Shown: one piece after another, positions 8,713-16,455 of the stretch
Layout of the letters: the number at the start of each line of letters is the position of its first letter
How positions within the stretch are numbered: position 1 is the stretch's first letter
Assembly: GCF_004340875.1 (NCBI RefSeq)
Contig: NZ_SLXQ01000003.1
Location: 186,001 to 250,000, forward strand
From: Tamaricihabitans halophyticus
GTDB lineage: Bacteria; Actinomycetota; Actinomycetes; Mycobacteriales; Pseudonocardiaceae
Length of the DNA: 64,000 nt
Direction: 5' to 3'
Translations under genes and position numbers: made by a program
Notes under the pieces: generated by a model
What the model was told of the DNA's origin: nothing
The model's input: only the letters and a program-made list of their open reading frames with translations
Databases searched by the model: none

Positions 8713-9288
8713 ATGAGCAGGGTGCGTTTCGGTCGCGTGTGGCTGCCGGTCTTGGCCGTGGTGGCTTTGGGCTTAGTGGGCTGCTCGGAGCAGACGCCTG
8801 GTCAGGCGAGCGCTGGAGATACGGCGACGCAGGCGCCGGGTTCGTCGACGTCTGCGGCGCCGTCGGAGTCCAACTCCGGTGGGGATCCATTGGCGGAGTT
8901 TGATTACTGCACCCTGTTGTCTGACGGTGATCTTGATCAGTTGGAGTTGCGGGCGGGCGCGCCGGCAGACGCGACGGATCGGCCGAACTGTCGGTGGAAG
9001 ACCAAACAAGCCGCCGGCGGGTACGTCATTGGCGTGGTCTATCTGGACAACACGGGTGTCGATGAGATTCCGAATGCTGATGATGAGCCGGTGCCGACGA
9101 CGGTGGGCGAGCATGAGGGTGTGAAGTTTCGTTCGGCAGCTGGCGGGAATTCGGTGATTGCGCTGGAGATCACTGATTCTTCGTATGTGCGCATCCTTGC
9201 TACGACAAGTTTGGGTGTCGAGAAACAGGATGCGCTTGCTGAGCAGTATGCGCAGCTTTTTGAGCAGCGTTTGCCTGAGGGGGGCTGA
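8713..9288 (+). CDS. DUF3558-type lipoprotein (module 2, first copy)
   Basis: A 191-residue lipoprotein: signal peptide with lipobox GLVGC at about residue 24, a Ser/Ala/Gly/Pro linker, then FDYCTLLSDGDLDQLEL and RPNCRWKTK, the paired-cysteine pattern of DUF3558. The next gene is a close tandem duplicate: both share GLVGCSEQ, PGQASAGDTAT, PSESN and TTVGEH. Codon third positions are notably AT-richer than in the flanking PPE gene. It probably acts on the outer face of the membrane; what it does is unknown. Confidence 0.83.
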   Translation: MSRVRFGRVWLPVLAVVALGLVGCSEQTPGQASAGDTATQAPGSSTSAAPSESNSGGDPLAEFDYCTLLSDGDLDQLELRAGAPADATDRPNCRWKTKQAAGGYVIGVVYLDNTGVDEIPNADDEPVPTTVGEHEGVKFRSAAGGNSVIALEITDSSYVRILATTSLGVEKQDALAEQYAQLFEQRLPEGG

Positions 9289-9291
9289 CAT

Positions 9292-9876
9292 TTGAGCATA
9301 GCGCTTTCCAGTCGGGTGTCGCTGCCGGCCTTGGCTGTCGTTGCCGCGGGGTTGGTGGGGTGCTCGGAGCAGATGCCCGGTCAGGCCAGTGCTGGTGATA
9401 CGGCGACGCGTGGGCCCGGTTCGTCGACGCCTGCGGCGCCGTCGGAGTCTAACCCCGGTGGGGATGTGTTGGCGGAGTTTGACTACTGCTCCTTGCTGGA
9501 TGATGGCGAATTGTCAGACCTAGGGTTGGTGGCCGGCGAGCTGCTGGATGCTGACGTGACCAATCGGCCGAATTGCACTTGGAAGACAAAACGGGCCGCA
9601 GGTGGCTACGACATCACTGTGTTCTATATCGACAATATGGGCATTGATGAGGTTAATAATGCTGATGCTGAGCCGGTGCTGACGACAGTCGGTGAGCATC
9701 AGGCGGTCAAGTTCCAGTCCTGGGGCGGCGGGAATTCGGCGATCGCGCTGAAGATTAGCGATTCGTCGAGGGTCGAGATTGTGGCTACCGGTAGTGGCGG
9801 CGGGGAGACACAGGACGCTCTCGCTGAGCAATACGCGAAGCTATTTGAGCAGAAATTACCGAAGGGGGATGGCTGA
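9292..9876 (+). CDS. DUF3558-type lipoprotein (module 2, tandem duplicate)
   Basis: A 194-residue paralogue of the preceding lipoprotein, starting at TTG 9292 with GAGGGGGG 8 to 16 bases upstream. Lipobox GLVGC, the same linker, FDYCSLLDDGELSDL and RPNCTWKTKRAAGGYDI are all kept, so this is a recent tandem duplication that has diverged mostly after the linker. The stop overlaps the PPE start by one base (TGATG), which points to translational coupling. Duplicating the lipoprotein but not PE or PPE suggests the two copies may serve different partners; this is inference. Confidence 0.82.
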   Translation: MSIALSSRVSLPALAVVAAGLVGCSEQMPGQASAGDTATRGPGSSTPAAPSESNPGGDVLAEFDYCSLLDDGELSDLGLVAGELLDADVTNRPNCTWKTKRAAGGYDITVFYIDNMGIDEVNNADAEPVLTTVGEHQAVKFQSWGGGNSAIALKISDSSRVEIVATGSGGGETQDALAEQYAKLFEQKLPKGDG

Positions 9877-11534
9877 TGGCCCCGAGACAACCGCAGCCGG
9901 GACAGGGGCAAGACCCGGCGAGCGACGTACAGCAGGCAGCCGCCGAGGACTACGGCCTCGAGGAGTACGACACGGCGGAAACCCGCGAGGACGCCGAGCG
10001 CGATGCGCGCGACAATATCGAGCAGGAGGCCGACGAGCGCTGGGGCGAGGACCCGAACTTCTTGGAGCAGATCGGTCGCACGGTCGACGATATGACCGCG
10101 GGTTGGCGTGCCGGACAGCGTGCGAACGACCGTATGAGAGAGCAGCAGGAGCAGCTCGGCGAGGAAGTCGAGCGCCGTCCCTCCCCCGCGATGGCCGCGG
10201 CCAACTACATGAGTTACGACCACCCGCAGCTCAAACAGATGGTGCAGCAGATAGACGCTGGCCAGGTCGGCAATTCCGGAAGTTCCTGGACCAAGATCGG
10301 TAACGCGCTTGTTGGTTTCCGTGATGACGTGGCGAACGGGATCAACAACAGCGAGTCGGACTGGCAGGGCAGCGCGGGGGACAATGCGCGCAAGTACATG
10401 GCCGACATTGGCAACTGGGTTGGTCGGAGCGGTCAGGGCGCGCAGTTGGCCGGTACGTCGTCCGCGCGGCAATCCGAAGCCGCCTCGACCGCGGCGAATT
10501 CCATGCCGGAACCGGTCGATTTCGACCTCAACGAGCGGATGGACCAGCTGGGGAAAACCACGAACCCGTTCGACTTCGTCAAGGAAGCGGCCAAACTTCA
10601 GTTCGACTTCGCACGTAAGCAGGCCGCGCACGAGGAAGCGGCCAGGGTGGTTTCCACCTACGACGGCAACGCGCCCAGTGGTGGGGGACTACAGCCGGCC
10701 TTTGCCAAGCCGCCAGAGCAGGTCACCGGCGACGGCAGGGATGACATCTCGAACCGGCCAACCCCAGCGAACCGTGATCCGCGGGACCTACGCATACCGC
10801 CGGGCGGCGATCCCGACGGTGGTGATCCGTCACAGCCACCTGGTCCTGGCCCCGGCCCGGGCCCTGGGCCTGGTCCCGGTCCCGATGGCGGCCCTGGTCC
10901 CGGACCCGGCCCGGACGGTGGCCCTGGTCCCGGTCCCGATGGCGGTCCTGGTCCCGGTCCGGGCCCGGACGGTGGTCCCTGGCCCGACGGTGGTGACCGC
11001 TATCCGACCGACCCGTACGAGCCCGGTCCAACGACCGATTCCAGTACCACGCCAAGCACCACGGTTCCCGGTTCCGCCGGTGGCGGTGGCTATAACCCGA
11101 CCACCTCTGGTGGCGGCGGCTCGCTCGGCGCAGGTGCCGGGATGGCCGGAATGCCGATGATGGGCGGGATGGCCGGCGCGGGCGCCGGCGGAGACAGCGA
11201 GCGCAGCGGCGGCCGGTACGGCAGTGGCGCGGGTGGCCTTGGCGCTGGCGGCAGCGGCGCGGGCGGTCCGGGTAGTCCCGGCGGCCGGACGGGTTCGATC
11301 GCCGGCGGCATGGGCAGCGGCGCGGGCGCGGCAGGCACCGCTGGTGCGGTGGGCGCGGCCGGCGCGGCTGGCAGCGGGATGCGTGGCGGCGCGATGCCCA
11401 TGGGCGCCGGCGCGGGCCGTGGACAGGGCGGCGACGACGAGGACCACGAGCGCGCCTCGTTCCTCGTCGAGGACGACCCGTACGGGATCTTCGGTACAGA
11501 CGAGAAAACGGCACCGCCGGTGATCGGCGAGTAA
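9876..11534 (+). CDS. PPE-like protein with Gly-Pro-Asp and Gly-Ala repeats (module 2)
   Basis: A 552-residue protein. The N-terminal 110 residues are acidic and probably disordered or coiled, which is unlike classic PPE proteins. Helices follow around residues 115-290, with SDWQGSAGDNARKY giving the W-x-G turn. Residues about 320-375 are (PGPGPDGG)n, residues 400-520 are Gly/Ala/Met-rich, and the tail DDPYGIFGTDEKTAPPVIGE echoes the tail of the module 1 PPE protein. It is coupled to the lipoprotein upstream. The likely role is a secreted or surface PPE partner of the PE-like protein at 8272; the cargo or target is not visible. Confidence 0.74.
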   Translation: MAPRQPQPGQGQDPASDVQQAAAEDYGLEEYDTAETREDAERDARDNIEQEADERWGEDPNFLEQIGRTVDDMTAGWRAGQRANDRMREQQEQLGEEVERRPSPAMAAANYMSYDHPQLKQMVQQIDAGQVGNSGSSWTKIGNALVGFRDDVANGINNSESDWQGSAGDNARKYMADIGNWVGRSGQGAQLAGTSSARQSEAASTAANSMPEPVDFDLNERMDQLGKTTNPFDFVKEAAKLQFDFARKQAAHEEAARVVSTYDGNAPSGGGLQPAFAKPPEQVTGDGRDDISNRPTPANRDPRDLRIPPGGDPDGGDPSQPPGPGPGPGPGPGPGPDGGPGPGPGPDGGPGPGPDGGPGPGPGPDGGPWPDGGDRYPTDPYEPGPTTDSSTTPSTTVPGSAGGGGYNPTTSGGGGSLGAGAGMAGMPMMGGMAGAGAGGDSERSGGRYGSGAGGLGAGGSGAGGPGSPGGRTGSIAGGMGSGAGAAGTAGAVGAAGAAGSGMRGGAMPMGAGAGRGQGGDDEDHERASFLVEDDPYGIFGTDEKTAPPVIGE

Positions 11535-11610
11535 GGCAAACGGTGAGGCGGGACTGGCCGTACGGCCCATCCGCCTCGACCCGAGGGAGAACACGAGGGG
11601 TGGTGGCACG

Positions 11611-11916
11611 GTGCCGGAGTACGACGTAGCGGCAATCAACGAGTGCCGGGCGGCTTTAGAAGGCGTCAAAGGGAAGTTCGGCCAGAGCGGCGACGGGCTC
11701 AGCGCGCCGGATGCCGCGATGTTCGGCCAGCTCAGTGCTTCCGGCACCATCGCCGCCGCGGTCGAGAAAGTGTGCTCGACCGTGAGCGAGGAACTGGGTA
11801 AGGCCGAGCAGAAGGCGGGGGAGGCCGCACGTGCGCTGGACGCGACCGCGAGGTCAGCGCAGGACGACGACGATGCCAATGCCGAGCTGCTCAAGCCCGA
11901 TACTCAGTTCGTTTAG
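11611..11916 (+). CDS. Small EspC-like type VII secretion-associated protein
   Basis: A 101-residue helical protein: PEYDVAAINECRAALEGVKGKFGQ, a glycine-rich turn with DAAMFGQL, then a long helix AVEKVCSTVSEELGKAEQKAGEAARALDATARSAQDDDDANAELL. The helix-turn-helix size and the ALxATAR...DD-ANA ending recall the EspC/DUF2580 'type VII secretion target' group. It lacks WXG, and the usual Tyr of YxxxD is not at the expected place (ARSAQDDDD). It lies directly before the WXG100-transglycosylase gene (14 bp gap), so it is a good candidate partner of that protein. The GTG start is provisional. Confidence 0.62.
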   Translation: MPEYDVAAINECRAALEGVKGKFGQSGDGLSAPDAAMFGQLSASGTIAAAVEKVCSTVSEELGKAEQKAGEAARALDATARSAQDDDDANAELLKPDTQFV

Positions 11917-11930
11917 GTGGGGAGACAAGG

Positions 11931-13085
11931 ATGAGCGCGGCGGAGGAGTTAGCCGGTGAGCCGGGTGGCGAGGGAGTCACGGCGCACTGGAACAAGATCA
12001 AGCAGGCGAATCCGGGGGAGATCAACGCTCTCGCGAGTAAACTCGCCAGCTCGGCGGAGGAAAACGAGGCGAACGGCAACACGGTCTCCCAGGCGGTGAG
12101 CACGCTCGATGGTGCATGGGAGGGCCCTGCCGCGGACGGCTTCGCCAGCTATATGACCAAGTTCCGCAAGGCCGGCGCCGATACCGGAGAGGCGCTGGCG
12201 AAAGCCGGGCAAGCCCTGCAGAACGTTTCCCGGGTCCTCGAATCCACAAAATCCGGGATCGAGCGAATCTGCGCGGACGCGATGCAAGAGATCAACAGCA
12301 TGCGGAAAGGCGCGGGCGAAGAAACCAAACCGGAAGAACTGGAAGCCAAGATCCGCCCCATCGCACAAGCCGCCGTGCAGGCGGTCGGCGAGAAAATCAG
12401 CAGCGCGGAGAGTGAACTCCAAGGTGCGGTCGGCAAACTGAACGAAGCGCAGACGCCGGGCAGCAAGTTCTCCGAGCTTCCCACGCCGGACTTTGGATCC
12501 CCACCGGCGCAAACCACGCCCGCCGGCACCGAGCAGGTGTCTGCCCCCAGTCCAGGGAGTGGCTCGAGCGGCGCTGTTGGTGGCGCGCCAAGCGGCGGCT
12601 CGGCCGGAGCTGTCAGTGGCGGAGTCGGCGCTGTTGGCGGCGCGGCCGGTGGTGGGGGTTCAGCTGGTGGTGGCGGCGGTATGACCAGTTACGGGTCGAG
12701 CGGCGCACCGCCGAGCACCACCCCGCCGGGCAACGTCGAGCAGTGGATCAAGGAAGCCATCAAGATCCTCAAGGAGAACGGCGTTCCGGTCACCGAGGAG
12801 AACATCGACGAGATCTGGACGATCATCGAGAAGGAGTCCGGCGGCGACCCGAACGCCATCAACGACTGGGACTCGAACGCGGCGAAGGGCACGCCGTCCA
12901 AGGGTCTGATGCAATGCATCGACCCCACCTTCGACGCGCATAAGCTGCCCGGTCACGACAACATCTACGACCCGGTGGACAACATCATCGCCGGCGTCCG
13001 GTACACCTTCGACCGTTACGGCGGCTTCGAAGGTCACCCCGGTCTTGCCTCGATGGCCGGCGGTGGCGGTTACCAGGGCTACTAG
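11931..13085 (+). CDS. WXG100 protein fused to a lytic transglycosylase (SLT) domain
   Basis: A 384-residue fusion. Residues 1-170 are helical with a WXG turn (DGAWEGPAADGF, residues 60-71) and no signal peptide. Residues about 175-265 are a Gly/Ser/Pro linker. Residues 268-384 form a goose-type lysozyme/SLT domain: catalytic Glu302 in KESGGDPNAI, then SKGLMQCIDPTF (residues 323-334) and the IIAGVRYTFDRYGG segment. Similar domains occur in phage tape-measure proteins and soluble lytic transglycosylases. The N-terminus suggests T7SS export and the C-terminus suggests cleavage of peptidoglycan between MurNAc and GlcNAc. Possible jobs are opening the wall for the secretion apparatus or acting on competitors; both are inference. 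Confidence 0.85.
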   Translation: MSAAEELAGEPGGEGVTAHWNKIKQANPGEINALASKLASSAEENEANGNTVSQAVSTLDGAWEGPAADGFASYMTKFRKAGADTGEALAKAGQALQNVSRVLESTKSGIERICADAMQEINSMRKGAGEETKPEELEAKIRPIAQAAVQAVGEKISSAESELQGAVGKLNEAQTPGSKFSELPTPDFGSPPAQTTPAGTEQVSAPSPGSGSSGAVGGAPSGGSAGAVSGGVGAVGGAAGGGGSAGGGGGMTSYGSSGAPPSTTPPGNVEQWIKEAIKILKENGVPVTEENIDEIWTIIEKESGGDPNAINDWDSNAAKGTPSKGLMQCIDPTFDAHKLPGHDNIYDPVDNIIAGVRYTFDRYGGFEGHPGLASMAGGGGYQGY

Positions 13086-13119
13086 CCACCCGGCGGGACG
13101 CGCGGCTTAGGCTTCCGGG

Positions 13120-14322
13120 ATGGTCGACGTGCACACCACGGATGTCCTGCCGGGGCCAGCCGCGCGGGCGCAGATACCGCCGTTTCACGTGATGGACGTG
13201 TTGTCCGCGGCCCAGGCCAGGCAGGCCAGCCACGGCGACATGATCTCGCTGGCCGCCGGTCAGCCCGCACAGGGCGCCCCGACGCCGGTGCGCGAAGCCG
13301 CCCAGCGGGCAGTCTGGGAGCAGAGCCTCGGCTACACGGTGCAGCTCGGTATCCCCGAGTTGCGGGAGGCGATCGCCGGGCACTACGCGCGCGAGTACGC
13401 GCTCGACGTGCACCCGGACGAGGTAATCGTGACCACGGGCTCCTCGGGCGGCTTCCTGCTTGCCTTCCTCGGCGCCTTCTCCCCGGGGGACCGGGTGGCA
13501 CTGGCGCGGCCGGGCTATCCCGCCTACCGCAACATCCTGACCGCGCTCGGCTGCACGGTCGTGGAGCTGCCCTGCGGTCCGGACACGCGTTTCCAGCCGA
13601 CCGTGGCGCAACTGGATGAGCTGGTCGCGACGGATGGCCCGATCGCTGGGCTGATCGTGGCCAGCCCGGCCAACCCCACCGGAACGGTTCTCGCGCCAGG
13701 GGAACTCGCCGCGATCAGCGGTTGGTGCGCTGCCCGCGGCGTGCAGCTGATCAGCGACGAGATCTACCACGGCATCGCCTTCAGCGGGGGCCAACAGAGC
13801 GCGTGGCAGAGCAACCGGGAAGCGCTGGTGATCAACTCCTTCTCGAAGTACTTCGGGATGACCGGCTGGCGCCTCGGCTGGATGTTGGTACCCCGCCGGC
13901 TGCATCGCGCGGTGGACTGCCTCACCGGGAACTTCAATATCTGCGCGCCGGCCATCGCCCAGCACGCCGCGATCGCCGCGTTCAGTCAGGAAGCCAGGGC
14001 CGAGTTGGATGAGCATGTCCAGCGCTACCGGGTGAACCGCGATCTGCTACTCGGTGGATTGCGCGAACTCGGGTTCGACAAACTCGCGCCGGCCGACGGG
14101 GCCTTCTACGCCTGGGCGGATATCAGCCACCTCGGTGAGGACTCGATGAGCTTCTGCCAGCGGTTGCTCGCCGACACCGGGGTGGCCATCGTGCCCGGGA
14201 TCGATTTCGACCCGCAGGAAGGGCCACACTACGTTCGGTTGTCCTTCGCGGGCGCCACCGAGGATGTGCGTGCGGCGCTGCGGCGGCTCGGTGCCTGGCT
14301 GCCCGCTCGGGGTAGACCCTGA
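13120..14322 (+). CDS. PLP-dependent aminotransferase, class I/II
   Basis: A 400-residue fold-type I aminotransferase. The PLP lysine is Lys243 in NSFSKYFGMTGWRLGW; SPANPTGT (182-189) and ISDEIYHGI (211-219) carry the cofactor-binding Asn, Asp and Tyr, and the C-terminal YVRLSFA holds the substrate-carboxylate Arg. It resembles the aspartate/alanine aminotransferase group with 'MDVLSAAQARQ'-type N-termini; the true amino acid donor cannot be told. It follows the T7SS locus by 34 bp on the same strand but shows no functional link to it. Confidence 0.9.
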   Translation: MVDVHTTDVLPGPAARAQIPPFHVMDVLSAAQARQASHGDMISLAAGQPAQGAPTPVREAAQRAVWEQSLGYTVQLGIPELREAIAGHYAREYALDVHPDEVIVTTGSSGGFLLAFLGAFSPGDRVALARPGYPAYRNILTALGCTVVELPCGPDTRFQPTVAQLDELVATDGPIAGLIVASPANPTGTVLAPGELAAISGWCAARGVQLISDEIYHGIAFSGGQQSAWQSNREALVINSFSKYFGMTGWRLGWMLVPRRLHRAVDCLTGNFNICAPAIAQHAAIAAFSQEARAELDEHVQRYRVNRDLLLGGLRELGFDKLAPADGAFYAWADISHLGEDSMSFCQRLLADTGVAIVPGIDFDPQEGPHYVRLSFAGATEDVRAALRRLGAWLPARGRP

Positions 14323-14408
14323 GCTTTCCCTGGTTCAACCGGTCAAGGGCAGCGCGGGCAGTCCGATTCGTGGCAATCTCGTAGTAGACGTTCGTAGCGG
14401 AGGTAGAC

Positions 14409-14585
14409 ATGATTCTGAAGATCATCGGTGCGGTGATCGCCATTTGGCTGGCATTCGCCCTGCTGGGCGTGCTGTTCAGCGCGCTGAAGGTGCTGCTGAT
14501 CGTCGCCGGTGTGGTCACCATTGGGGTGCTCGGCTACGGCGCGATCAAGACGATCAGTGGCGGTTCGCAGAAGCAGATCCGCTAG
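14409..14585 (+). CDS. Small two-helix membrane protein
   Basis: A 58-residue ORF starting at ATG 14409, five bases after GGAGG, and ending TAG. It is almost wholly hydrophobic (IGAVIAIWLAFALLGVLFSALKVLLIVAGVVTIGVLGYGAI) with a short basic tail GGSQKQIR. Strong ribosome binding site, GC-rich third positions and two membrane helices support a real gene. Its 3' end overlaps the 3' end of the opposite-strand HAD gene by 32 bp. Function unknown; similar short membrane proteins are common and poorly annotated in actinobacteria. Confidence 0.75.
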   Translation: MILKIIGAVIAIWLAFALLGVLFSALKVLLIVAGVVTIGVLGYGAIKTISGGSQKQIR

Positions 14586-15195
14586 CCGGCAGCACGCCGA
14601 GCGAGGCCAGCCAGCGATGCGCATCGCTGGCATCGGTCCATCGTCGTGCCCGCATTCCGGCGGTGCGGGCGGCGTCGACGTTCTCCTGCCGGTCGTCCAG
14701 GAAGACGCAGTTGCCGGGCGCGGCATCGAGCCGGGCGAACAGCTCACGCCAGATCCGCTCGCCCGGTTTCACCATGCCGAGCTCGCCGGAAAACAGCAGC
14801 TGCCGGAAATGCCGCGGCCAGGCCTGCGCGGGCAGGGCGCGCACCCGCCTGGCGAAACTCGCCGGTGCGTTGGAAAGCAGGGCAAGAGCGGCGCCGGACT
14901 CGCCGAGCTGATCCAGCAGCGCCACGGTCTGTGCCTCCGGCCGCAGCCAACCATCCGCGTCCAGTGCAGCTACCCGGTCGGCAAGCCGTTGATCCACCGG
15001 GACGCCGAGCCGGTCGCCGATCGCGCCCCAGTAGGCCAGGTCCGTACACCCGGCGTCGTAGCCGGCGCGCTCCGCCCAGTACGCGGCGGTGAACTCGGCA
15101 ACGGGCACGCCATAGCACTCGGCGAGCGCGGGCAGCGCGTTGGTGCGCTGGCTGATCACCTCGCCGTAGTCGAAAACCACCCAGTAATCGCCCAT
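14554..15195 (-). CDS. HAD-superfamily hydrolase
   Basis: A 213-residue haloacid dehalogenase-like protein. Motif I is VVFDYGE near residue 6, where the second Asp of DxD is replaced by Gly-Glu, a variation known in the HAD-IA epoxide-hydrolase/YihX-like group. Motif II is ALLSNAP (about 103-109), motif III the Lys of GMVKPGERIWR (about 142), and motif IV FLDDRQENVDAA (about 167). It probably dephosphorylates a small metabolite. The start is one base after the threonine aldolase stop, so the two are translated together. Confidence 0.85.
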   Translation of the reverse strand: MGDYWVVFDYGEVISQRTNALPALAECYGVPVAEFTAAYWAERAGYDAGCTDLAYWGAIGDRLGVPVDQRLADRVAALDADGWLRPEAQTVALLDQLGESGAALALLSNAPASFARRVRALPAQAWPRHFRQLLFSGELGMVKPGERIWRELFARLDAAPGNCVFLDDRQENVDAARTAGMRARRWTDASDAHRWLASLGVLPASGSASANRH

Positions 15196-15196
15196 C

Positions 15197-16255
15197 TCAG
15201 CCCGCCGTCTTGATCCGGTAGATAGCCTCGGTCACGTCGTTCGTGGTCACATCGCGGTGCAGGACGAACCGGACCTTTCCGCCCATCGGGGTGGCCAGGA
15301 TGCCCAGCTTGGCCAGGCCATCCAGGGTGAGCCGCAGATCCGGCACCCTCGCGAGGACGATATTGGTCTCCGGTTCGGCGACATCCCAGCCGAGTTCGAT
15401 CAGCCCGGCCGCCAGGGCCGCCGCGTTCGCGTGATCCTTGGCCAGGTCATCAATCCGGCCGAGGGCGAGCAGACCCGCGGCGGCGAGTACACCAGCCTGG
15501 CGCATCCCACCGCCGAGCATCTGGCGTACCCGCCGTGCGCGTTCCACGAACTCCACACTGCTGGCGAGCACGGAACCGGCCGGTGCGCCAAGACCCTTGC
15601 TGAGACAGGCGGAGACGGTGTCCACCCCGACCGTCAGCGCGCCGGGTGGCACATCGAGCGCGACCGCGGCATGCCAGAGCCGCGCACCGTCCAGGTGCAC
15701 GCGCAGGCCGGCACCGCGCGCCGCGGCGGCCAGCCGGGCGTGCTCATGCGGCGCGGTCACGGTGCCGCCGGCCGCGTTATGCGTGTTCTCCAGGCAGAGC
15801 AGCGAGGTACGCAGGGCGTAATACGGACGGTTGGGTGGATCGGCCGCCGATCTCACCGATTCGGGTGAAACTCGGCCAGGCCCGGCATCCCAATCGAGTG
15901 GCGCCGGCATCCCGCCGGCCAGCCAGGCGGCCGTGCCCAACTCGTTATTCAACACATGCGCGCCATGCGGTGCGAGAAACCGGTCACCGCGTTCCAGATG
16001 CACGGTCAGTGCGACAAGGTTCGCCATCGTGCCGCTTGGCGTCCAGAGTGCCGCTGGTGCACTGAGTAATTCCGCCGCGCGTTCCTCCAGCTCACGAACG
16101 GTTGGATCGTGATCCAGCACGTTGTCGCCGACTTCGGCCTGTGACATCGCCACCCGCATCTCATTGTCCGGGCGGGTCACGGTGTCCGAACGAAAGTCCA
16201 GCGGGCGGTGCGTGCTCGTGGCGGAACGGTGGGCAATCCCCGACAGAAAGGTCAC
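15197..16255 (-). CDS. L-threonine aldolase-type beta-eliminating lyase
   Basis: A 352-residue PLP enzyme of the low-specificity threonine aldolase family, which splits L-threonine or allo-threonine to glycine and acetaldehyde. The family opening DFRSDTVTRP is at residues 20-29, followed by MSQAEVGDNVLDHDPT, the LENTHNAAGG loop and the PLP lysine in SACLSKGLGAPAGSVLA. The first 18 residues from GTG 16255 are not part of the family core and may be an over-extended start. It is followed by the HAD gene with a 1-bp gap. Direction and context suggest amino acid catabolism. Confidence 0.87.
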   Translation of the reverse strand: MTFLSGIAHRSATSTHRPLDFRSDTVTRPDNEMRVAMSQAEVGDNVLDHDPTVRELEERAAELLSAPAALWTPSGTMANLVALTVHLERGDRFLAPHGAHVLNNELGTAAWLAGGMPAPLDWDAGPGRVSPESVRSAADPPNRPYYALRTSLLCLENTHNAAGGTVTAPHEHARLAAAARGAGLRVHLDGARLWHAAVALDVPPGALTVGVDTVSACLSKGLGAPAGSVLASSVEFVERARRVRQMLGGGMRQAGVLAAAGLLALGRIDDLAKDHANAAALAAGLIELGWDVAEPETNIVLARVPDLRLTLDGLAKLGILATPMGGKVRFVLHRDVTTNDVTEAIYRIKTAG

Positions 16256-16394
16256 GGTTAGATCACATCACATCCCGGCGATGGCCGAAAAGGGCCGCCC
16301 GGCGGAAGGTCGCCCGCCGTACACCCGGTCGGGGGTCTGGTGTAAAAACGTCCGACATCGCGAGCAACCCCGGACCGGGGATATCGCGTCTTCT

Positions 16395-16422
16395 GGGTAG
16401 CTGTCTGCCAGATAACAGACCC
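16395..16422. promoter_or_regulatory. Hairpin upstream of the sigma factor gene
   Basis: GGGT-AG-CTGT (16395-16404) can pair with ACAGACCC (16415-16422) with a two-base bulge. It lies 33 bp before the sigma-factor start in a 200-bp divergent intergenic region. It could be an operator or a 5' structure; there is no T-run. Confidence 0.35.
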
Positions 16423-16455
16423 CAATAACGGACCCAACGAGTCGAAAGAGCTCGC

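Noticed and set aside
10723-11894. Long minus-strand frames rich in Arg/Pro/Gly opposite the second PPE gene
   Set aside because: They are reverse translations of the Gly/Pro repeats; composition is not that of a folded protein.
14554-15195. HAD gene as inactive because motif I lacks the second Asp
   Set aside because: The DYGE variant with intact motifs II to IV is known in active relatives, so inactivity is not supported.
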